NCBI GenBank assembly: GCA_034620365.1 | Contig: JAQGEQ010000225.1 | Coordinates: 62,001-126,000 of the forward strand | Reading direction: 5' to 3' | Length of the DNA: 64,000 nt | Source of the DNA: Pegea sp. RAD2-039 | Lineage: Eukaryota; Chordata; Thaliacea; Salpida; Salpidae | Shown: positions 56,058 through 64,000 of the stretch, one piece after another | Position numbering within the stretch: the first letter of the stretch is position 1 | Layout: each line of letters starts with the position of its first letter | Notes under the pieces: model-generated | Database searches by the model: none | Seen by the model: the letters and a program-made list of their open reading frames with translations, nothing else | Told to the model about the DNA's origin: nothing | Made by a program: the position numbers and the translations under genes

Positions 56058-59000
56058 CTATTTCATGGTCGCTTCGAAGGACTGCATGATCTCTGATTGG
56101 TGGTTCATATCAATCATTCCAGATTGTTGACGTCGTTTACGTTTTTGTTCTTCTCGTCTTCTCGTGATTTCTTCTGATGACAACTGTTCGCTACTGTCGC
56201 TATGCAACACAGGAATGAAGGTTGGACCGGAAGGCATTTGAGGGAAACCCGTGATAGTGGGGAGTTCCGGTGGATGAAAGATCGGTTGTGATGACGATGA
56301 TGACGTCACTACTTTCCTGTAGATGAGGAGTTAGATATGAAGATGATGATGTTGACGGAGTTACTTTTGTTCTTTGTTCTTTTCTAGTTGTTCTTGTTGC
56401 TTCTTTTTGTGTTGTTGTTGTTGTTGCATATTCCACGAGACGTTCCGGTTCCGATCGTTGGCTTGACGACGGAAGTGTTCGAAGGTTTTAACCGCGTTGT
56501 TGATACACGGAGCTTCCGGTCGTTTCGTATTATTCAGCGATTCCAGCCAAACTCTTCGATTTTTAGCTTCCAACTAACAACAAATACAAGTTTAGCGAGT
56601 TGCTTAGCAACCGACGCTTCGATGACGATACATTTTTGGCTGGTGATTCTTGATCAGCATCGACTGATGACGTTTCAGTGTTTTTCCGGAAGTCGTCGGA
56701 AGTTTTGTTAGATGGTTGGTTGCAAGCGCGCGGTGCCTCGACGACGTTTGGTTTATGCTAATTAAGATTGGTTGGTGATGGTTGATATGGTGTTTTCAGA
56801 AACTCACTTCTGTTGTGTTGTAGAAAATAGGTGAAGGTGGTGATATGACGTCATCGTTGGTTTGATGAGATGGTTGTTGAGGTGGTTTGATTCTTGTTTC
56901 CTTTGTTGTAGCAACTTGAATGAAATTTCGAGACTACAAATAAAGGTGGTTAGTAAAAATATCATCAGTGGTTTCCACTCACCACGTTCTCGTTACTTTT
57001 TTCTTGTAAAGAAAAGTTTATTGGTCTTTGTTGCTCAGGAGTCAAGGGGAGTGAAGAATGGATTTGAGAAGACATTGTTTGTCGGAGTTGCTGTGACACA
57101 ACTGGTAGTTGCTGTGACACAACTGGTAGTTGCTGGGTTACTGGTAGTTGCTGGGTTACTGGTAGTTGCTGGGTTACTGGTAACTGCTGGGTTACTGGTA
57201 GTTGCTGGTTTACTGGTAGTTGTTGAGACACAACTGGTAGTTGCTGTGAGACAACTGGTAGCTGTTGGTTCACTGGTAGCTGCTGTGATACTGGTAGCTG
57301 TTGGTTCACTGGTAGCTGCTGTGATACTGGTAGCTGTTGGTTCACTGGTAGTTGTTGAGACACAACTGGTAGTTGTTGGTTCACTGGTAACTGTTGAGAT
57401 ACTGGTAGCTGCTGGTTCACTGGTAGCTGTTGAGATACTGGTAGCTGCTGGTTTATTGGCAACTGCTGGTTTGCTGGCAATTGCTGGACAATTGGTAAAT
57501 CGACAGGCAGCTGCTGGTTCACTGGCATTTGTGCGACTGGTAACTGCTGAGGCATCTGATGGTTTACTGATATCTGGTGATTTCCACGTATCTGCTGGTT
57601 GGTTGATATCTGATGACTCGCTCGTATCTGCTGGTTGGTTGATATCTGATGACTTTCATGAAGTTGTTGGACTACAGGTATTGGTTGAGGTGTTTGGGGT
57701 TTTGCTTGTTGAGGTATAGAAGAACGTATTTGTTGAGATGCTTGTAGTTGTTGGTTGATATGTTGAGGTCGATTTGTTGGTCGTTGTTGTTGTTGTACCA
57801 GCGATTTATTCATCTAAAAAACAAAATCAAAATATGGGATTGATAAAAAGCAAAATACTTACTTTAGTTTTACGTTGAAGGGCTGGTGTTGGTGGTTGTC
57901 GACGTCTTTGGTTAAAGTCCTGAGCACTCTCTATCATGTAAACACCAAATAGTGAAAAATAATCAACAAGTTAGTCGACAAAACTGACAAACAACCGCGC
58001 AGCTTTCTAAACTCGCCTGGCAAGCACAGCACATATGGCGTTAGTCTACTCTTTTTCAATTTATTGTGATCGACTTTATGATAAAAGCTAGCCAAAAAAA
58101 CCAACACTAAATACAATGTAGAATTTTGAAGGCGTCCTATTGCAATCAAATATGAACCATCTAGTGTTGCAACATATTCAAGTAAAAAAAAATGCGAGTA
58201 ACCAGTCGTTGCTGGTGGTGGTGAGGTGTTTGTGATTATACAGTAATTAAGGTTCAAATGCACAAACTGAAATCGAACAAACAAGAAGGTTTTTGTAGAG
58301 AAGAATATTGAGCAAACTACAACAAAAAAAAAAGGAACAAAAAAAGATGTCGTCTGTTTGGATTTCAATTGAGATGAATTGCTCGTGCCGCCAACCAACC
58401 AGCCAACCAACCAAACCAGCTTGACCAGTTGCCCTTCAATCTAAGAAAGAAAACTTTTGGTTGCTTGTTGGTCTTGGCCAGTGGTCAGGGGCTTATAAAG
58501 ATTGGTTTTTATAAAGCCTTGGCATTAGCACAAATGGCGTTAGATGAAGATTATTCAAAAGATGGAGGGTCGACGGATAAGGACACGAAGAGGTCTTAGA
58601 GGTAAGTTTAAACCACCAAAAACATGAACAAAACAAAGAAGATGAAAACAAGAAACTGAAGAAGTAGCAACAAAATGTGACAATAAAACTACCAGAAGTA
58701 GAAGAATAAGTTCATCTGTTGCCATATGTGCGGCTGCCGTTGGCTAACAACTTCAAGATCTACCTCACTTTTACAACTAGCTTACATCATTTAAATCACC
58801 GAACCTGAATCCGACGTGTCACTACTTCCCGACGAGGAGCTATCATCATCTGATTCAGTAGAACTCGACTCGGATAAACGACCAGCTGATGCTTGAGCGG
58901 ACGCGAAGACGGTTTTACCTAGCAACCAACACATCAATCAACGCTCGATTGTCATTGGTTGATGAAAGACCTTTTTTAGTTCTTTTTGGTTGTCCAAGTT

Positions 59001-62000
59001 GATCTGAGACATCTTCTATTCTCTTTTCAAGTTCTTCTTGTTTCTTTTGACTATTCTGATCTCGTATTGATGTTTGTTTTTTAGCTGCATCAACACAATC
59101 ATCATCTGATCTCAACAACAGATCCCGATAACTCACTTGTCTTCTTCTTCAAACACTGCAAGACATACTCTTCCAACTTTCGAAGTGTTGACGGTTGTAG
59201 CGTCTCAAAATCTATCTCAATCTCATCCGGATTCGAATCTTTCAAAGATGGTTCTCGCGACTGTCGAAACAGCTGACTTGAGATGACGTCATCAAGCAGC
59301 TGATACTTACCTTGATGATGTGAACAACTTTACCGAGTTTCTCGCCAGGCAACTTGTTGATATCGAGCGATAATTGTCGCTTTTCGTCATACGTCATCTT
59401 CTCGGCTTCAACATCAGCTTCGTCGTCTTGGAAATCGCCGTCGTAATCGTATGCAGCGGTTGACGAGTTCTCTTTGCTGTATTTCCTAGCAACAACAATG
59501 ACGTCACTAGATGGCGTGACTCATCTACAAACACTCACATCTTCTTGGCGCGTTTCGAAGCCGACTTCGACGCGATTGGAAGCTTCTCGACGCCCTGATT
59601 CAACAACGACGAATCGGCCACTGATGATAGCGGCTTTTTTTCTTGTTTCGGCGTTTTCAGCTTTCGCTTCGGTTCGTTCTGCTTCGCAAACAACCGATGA
59701 CGTCACGACGACTCGATGACGTCACGACAACTCACCTGCCGCCCCTTCGACTTCAGCTTCTCGAGCTTCTTGTTGTGTCGCGCAGTCATCGACTCTTCCT
59801 GTCGGCGAAGGAACGCCAAATGCGCTTCAGCTTTACGTATCTGTCGCCAAGAACGCATTGAAAAGCGATAATGACGTCATCGTGACGTCACCTCGGCCTG
59901 TAAGTTGTCCCACATCTTCTCGCGTTCGTCGTCATCACTTTCATCAGAAGATGAAGATGAGGAATACTCTGAAGTGATCTGAGGATGACGACGTTTCGCT
60001 TCGCGCTTCAAACCGTCTCCACCACCGAAGTCTTTGCTGCTTAGAAACTGATCTTTGCGGTTGTCAGGGAGTTTGCTCCATCTAAGACACGCTGATAATG
60101 ATGAAAGAAGAGATGACGTCATCGATGTAAACCTTGAATTGAAGGTATCTTCGAGCTTTTTCGCCATGCCAATGATCTCGTGGGACACGGGATTGTATTT
60201 GCGACAATTATCGATGACCAGTTGGATATCTCCGCGGAAATCTTCCGCTGATTCGTACTCTCTGCTCGAAAACGGAAGTTAGAGATCATCTGTTGGAAGA
60301 TGAGGAGATCAGACCTGTTCTCCATCTTCATCCGCATCGTTCCTAAATCCATCGGATGTTTGATTTTGACGTAATAATCAGGTAGCGTTTTGGCGTCTAC
60401 AGATGTCTGGAAGGGCCACGTGTACGCCTGTGATCGAAAGTTGATGTGACGTCATGGAGACGAACGCGATTGGTTACCGAGTGACGTTTCGTGAAGAGTT
60501 CTTTGAGGATTCCGTTGCAGAATTTGAGTTGATCGCTGAGTTTGGAAAGTCGGGGCCGCTTACTTAGTAACTCCTGATTATCAAAAGAAGATTTAGAGAT
60601 GAAATGATGAAGATCAACTAACATTCTCTTCCGAGTCGAGATCACGTGACCTAGGTGGTCGGATTTGCCTCCCTGAACTTTGACGACGAAATTGGGCTTG
60701 ACTTTGGATCCGACCAGGCACTTCTACACCTAGATCTTCTAAACCGACATCATGATGTGAAATGTGGTGATCAGGAGAGGCTGATGCTGTTGGATTTTCA
60801 CCAGCTACTGTTGTGATGACAGGGGTCGTTGTGTCGGCTTTCCGTTTGATTCCTTTCTTAGATGGGAGTGGGAGCTTCTAGAAGATAAACAACCAATCAG
60901 ATGATTTGAAAGTGATGAAGTTCGTTAAGTTAGATGTTCCTAAATTGTTGTTTGGTTTGTAATTGTAAAATATTACTTGTATCTCATTTTCCAATTGTGT
61001 TGGTGCTTGAATTGGTAATTTCTGACCATTTGATGAAAGCATCGCGACTTGATTAGATTTAAAAGTAGTATTTTCTATGGTGGAATGAACTGGTTGTACA
61101 ATTGATGGCTGTTAAAGTGAAAATGTTGTTGCTTAATGAGTTTGTTACTACTAAAGAGGTCATCTAGACACTAAAACAATTTCTATTTATTAACTGTGAA
61201 GTGGTTGAGTTGTGTCATGTCTACTTTCTCATCAACTACATGTAAGATTACATCATCATTTTGAAGGGTCGTTAATTATTGAAAAGGAGGACTTGATAGT
61301 AATTTGATGAAATAATTGTCTTAATCAAAACATTTCTTTGAAATTAAAACCTTTCAAATATTTCTCAATTGTCTAATAAATAATTTATGATCAATTAAAA
61401 GCTTGGAAAATTCAGATTTTAAATCTACTTTCTTGGTTTGTGAAGTTAATAAAACAGAAAGTAACCTGTGACTCCTGAGTCTGTTTGCGGGTGATAGTTC
61501 CAGTTCCTTTCATTGCACTGCAAGCAGCACTCAGCTTTTTACCTTTTCCTTTTTGTTTCGAACCTTTAACAGGAGCTTGTATCTCATACTCATCTTTAGG
61601 CATTTCTCTAATCTTTTGAAGGAAGATTTTCTCTAAGGTTTGAGCCATCAAAACAACATCATCAGTATTCTGAGGATTATCACTTTCAATAAAAGCTCTT
61701 TCACCATCGAAAAATTACTTTATTGTAGATGTAGCAGTTTGAAAACATCAGATTAAAGTCTTTGATACATTGTTCCCCAGACCAATACTGGTGTGTGTCT
61801 AGCTTTTTTTTTATTAGATTCAAATCCATCGGATGTTTGATAATTTCAAAATAATCCTGAAATATAAAAAATATGTTTTTTGGGTTTGAAAATGAAGATA
61901 ATTATAATAATTATTATATTATTAACATTCCATGTAATTGTTAATATGCTCTGAGGACTACTGAAATGCCACGTGTTACATCTTTTGCTGTCTATATTTT

Positions 62001-62267
62001 TGACTTAATAGATGTTATTTGTGAGAATGTGTGTTGGTGAGCGGTACTCTCTTCTGGCATCCTCCTTTGCGTTTATTATAATAAATAAATAAAACTGACC
62101 GGCAGATTTAGTTTCTCAGGATCAACTGGATTATGAAATGGCCAAGCAAAATGGTGCTTCCAGATAGGAAGAAAGACTTTATGCCTCAAGTGGTGTAGTT
62201 GGTTGGTTAGTCTACCTTTCCTAGTAGGGTCCACTGCCCCCGGGTCATTGTCCTTTTTGCTTTCCAT
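56058..62267 (-). CDS. BRD4: BET bromodomain protein, long BRD4/fs(1)h-like form, 21 exons, 1269 aa
   Basis: Reads acetylated histones and recruits P-TEFb to chromatin. Exons run 62267-62100, 61856-61719, 61669-61466, 61108-60977, 60877-60623, 60573-60478, 60427-60315, 60261-60133, 60081-59892, 59840-59736, 59681-59539, 59485-59311, 59260-59137, 59084-58919, 58863-58800, 57919-57863, 57813-56983, 56933-56808, 56757-56632, 56573-56365, 56316-56058, in one phase. BD1 (about 20-135): [44 protein letters not shown] and [12 protein letters not shown] link to BD2 (about 305-415): [28 protein letters not shown] domain (about 585-660): [20 protein letters not shown], then [19 protein letters not shown]. 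After a Ser/Asp stretch come a Gln/Pro/Leu-rich exon, [10 protein letters not shown], and the P-TEFb-binding end [15 protein letters not shown]. The joins around exons 15-16 are the least certain. Confidence 0.94.
57100..57770 (-). repeat. Coding tandem repeat in the BET Gln-rich exon
   Basis: Exon 17 encodes about 25 imperfect copies of a six- to seven-residue unit such as [12 protein letters not shown] or LPVVSQQ, preceded by a longer [10 protein letters not shown]-type repeat. The frame is kept open throughout on the minus strand. Unlike the intronic arrays its sense strand is full of AG (CAGCAACTACCAGT). Confidence 0.92.
61908..62095 (+). mobile_element. LINE 3' terminus, copy 5, in the first BET intron
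   Basis: AACATTCCATGTAATTGTTA, then GAGGACTACTGAAATGCCAC, GTGAGAATGTGTGTTGGTGA and CTCCTTTGCGTTTATTATAA with an AATAAATAAATAA tail: the same 3' UTR and terminus as copies 1-4, truncated before ORF2. It ends within a few bases of the BET exon 1 donor and is antisense to BET, inside the intron that splits bromodomain 1. Confidence 0.85.
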
Positions 62268-64000
62268 TAAATCAGAGATATTTTTTGAGATTGAATGATA
62301 GTTACAAAAATTGTAGAACTATTTGCAGCAATCTGAATTTCAAAACTTGATTATTTTTGAAAAAATAATTCTACAATTTTGAAATCATTATATTTAAAAA
62401 GTTTTTTTGTTTGTTTATTATCATCAAAAACTTTTTATCAATTATATAAATACATTGCAAACTGTTGATATAAAATTATTATAGTTTATATATATAATAG
62501 TAAGTAAATAATTAAATGTTTATTAATCAATTTATTTAAGAATAAATGGTTCCATATTACAAATTTTACAGCAAACAAAACAAAATAATCAAATACTACA
62601 GTTTAAAATAATTAAATTAAAAAATCAAAACAAAGAAAATTAATTTAACAAATTTATAAATAAGTAAACATGTGTAACTACTTAACAAAATTACTTAAAT
62701 CATATTTTTATAATTTTGGTGGAACTAAAATTAGACATAAAATATTCATAATTGATAATAAAATGTAACTCATAAAAGTATTATTTTTAAATTTTTATCA
62801 AATTTAAAAAAAGTAATATTTAAAATTATTAGAAATATATATTTAAAGTGAAATAATTAAATAAAGATGTTTAAGAATAATTTTTGTTGTATATAACTTT
62901 TAAATAAATATAATTTCTTATATAAATAAAGATATAAATTTAAAATACTCAAATTGAAAATTATATATTTCAATATAAGTGAAATGGTTATTTTATTTAT
63001 ATAGGTTTTATCTTTTTCAAATTATAAATCATATAAATGTTCAAAATATCAAAAGAATTAAAATTATATTTCATAAATTAAAAAGTAAAATATTTTATTG
63101 ATATTTAAAACAGAAAAATAAAAAATGAATTTATTATAAAAAAATTAATTAATATTTAGCAAAAATAATATATTTCATTAAAAGAATCTGTATATTAACT
63201 ATAATATATCATAGTATATTTATTTTAAGTTAAAAAAGAGGTTTAAGAATTTAATAAAATCAAATTAACAAAAAGTTTTCATCTATAATTCACATAAGAA
63301 ATAAAAATATATTAATTATAAAGCTGAAAATACATTGTAAAAATAAGAATATACAAGCTTTAGAAAAATTAAAATATATTCTTAAAATTGAAATAATAAA
63401 TTTGAATAAAATAGAATCGAAACCTACTGAAAAATAAGCAGCGACAAAAAAATTAAATTATAAGCCTAAAAATATATGAATTATGGTAAAATTAAGCGAA
63501 AAAAAGCCTTAACTTTAGGTTTTTAATATTTTTTAAGTAAAATAATTACTATAAAATTAAAAATTGGCTTTTTAAAACAAGAATGAAGCGATTGAGCGAC
63601 AAATGGTTCAGAAAATGTAATCCAAATCAAAAAACAAAAAGGAGCTGGCACGCCTAGGAGCTAGGCCTAAGCCCTGCTAATACAATGAGTTCTCAAAGCA
63701 AATGACTTTCTGTACATAGAAAGGAAAGTAATTCTACAATGCATTGTGGGTAACAAAAAAATTGTTAATTATAAATTTTTAGATGAGCTTATTCTTTAAT
63801 TAAATTGGGATGGAAAAAATGAAAAAAACTAGTATTTTAATTGGTAAAATATTATTATTTAATAAAATAGAGCCTGGAAAAGTAATAAGTGTGATTTTAA
63901 AAGCAAACATAAAGTACTTAGATTAGATGATAGTTGATTTAAAACAAAATTATGACTATAAAAATTCTACAGTAAGATTTTGAAAAAGATTTTTATAATA
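62268..64000. other. 5' flank of the BET gene, very AT rich
   Basis: Almost pure AT-rich spacer. A GC-richer island at about 63590-63760 (GGAGCTGGCACGCCTAGGAG, then ACAATGCATTGTGGGTAAC) may mark the BET promoter or an untranslated first exon, but no splice donor could be assigned. Confidence 0.45.

Noticed and set aside
56862-57719. 285-codon Val/Ala/Gly-rich plus-strand frame
   Set aside because: Antisense shadow of the Gln/Pro/Leu-rich BET exon.
57934-58410. 158-codon hydrophobic minus-strand frame
   Set aside because: Lies within BET intron 15, lacks a recognisable domain, and including it would break the BET frame.

Overview
This is a eukaryotic window, almost certainly from a bilaterian animal. 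Genes are split into many exons by short introns (mostly 43-60 bp) with GT..AG ends, and spacers are very AT rich. The products are animal-specific: a PPAR-like nuclear receptor, a polypeptide GalNAc-transferase, a Shaker-type potassium channel, a BRD4-like BET protein and a SAND protein. A PPAR (NR1C) type receptor argues against nematodes and arthropods and fits a spiralian or another lineage that kept NR1C. The species is not identified.

Layout, left to right. 1-240 may be the last exon of a + strand gene. 2.1-3.3 kb holds an internally deleted LINE. 5.5-8.9 kb (-) is a complete 11-exon nuclear receptor. 10.0-10.9 kb holds two more LINE ends. 11.9-15.8 kb (+) is a complete 10-exon GALNT whose introns carry a minisatellite and a SINE; it converges on LRRC51 (16.4-17.2 kb, -). 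GatB (18.5-21.2 kb, -) has a LINE 3' end in an intron. CtIP/RBBP8 (23.0-25.7 kb, +) has antisense coding-like blocks in its first intron. hnRNP K (26.3-27.3 kb, -) is a single coding exon. After a poor stretch come a 51-residue ORF (29.2 kb), an OB-fold-like single-exon gene (31.8 kb) and a large near-perfect inverted repeat (33.1-34.9 kb). The Kv channel (35.6-40.1 kb, +) contains two intronic minisatellites. A SAND+SAM gene (42.7-45.9 kb, +), a DPP7-like S28 peptidase (48.5-51.1 kb, +), SCOC (52.6-53.4 kb, -) and a 21-exon BET gene (56.1-62.3 kb, -) follow.

I built the multi-exon models by hand from splice signals, continuous reading phase and family similarity; all long models close in frame. 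The genes are ordinary housekeeping, signalling and chromatin functions and do not form a pathway cluster. The unusual material is structural. Four intronic tandem arrays have repeat units with no AG on the sense strand, and two of the neighbouring splice acceptors look like edited repeat units. There is also a 0.5-kb-arm hairpin locus, three retroelement 3'-end families (LINE, tRNA-headed SINE, and a third short family), and a dense set of TGACGTCA palindromes confined largely to the GC-richer Kv and BET genes.
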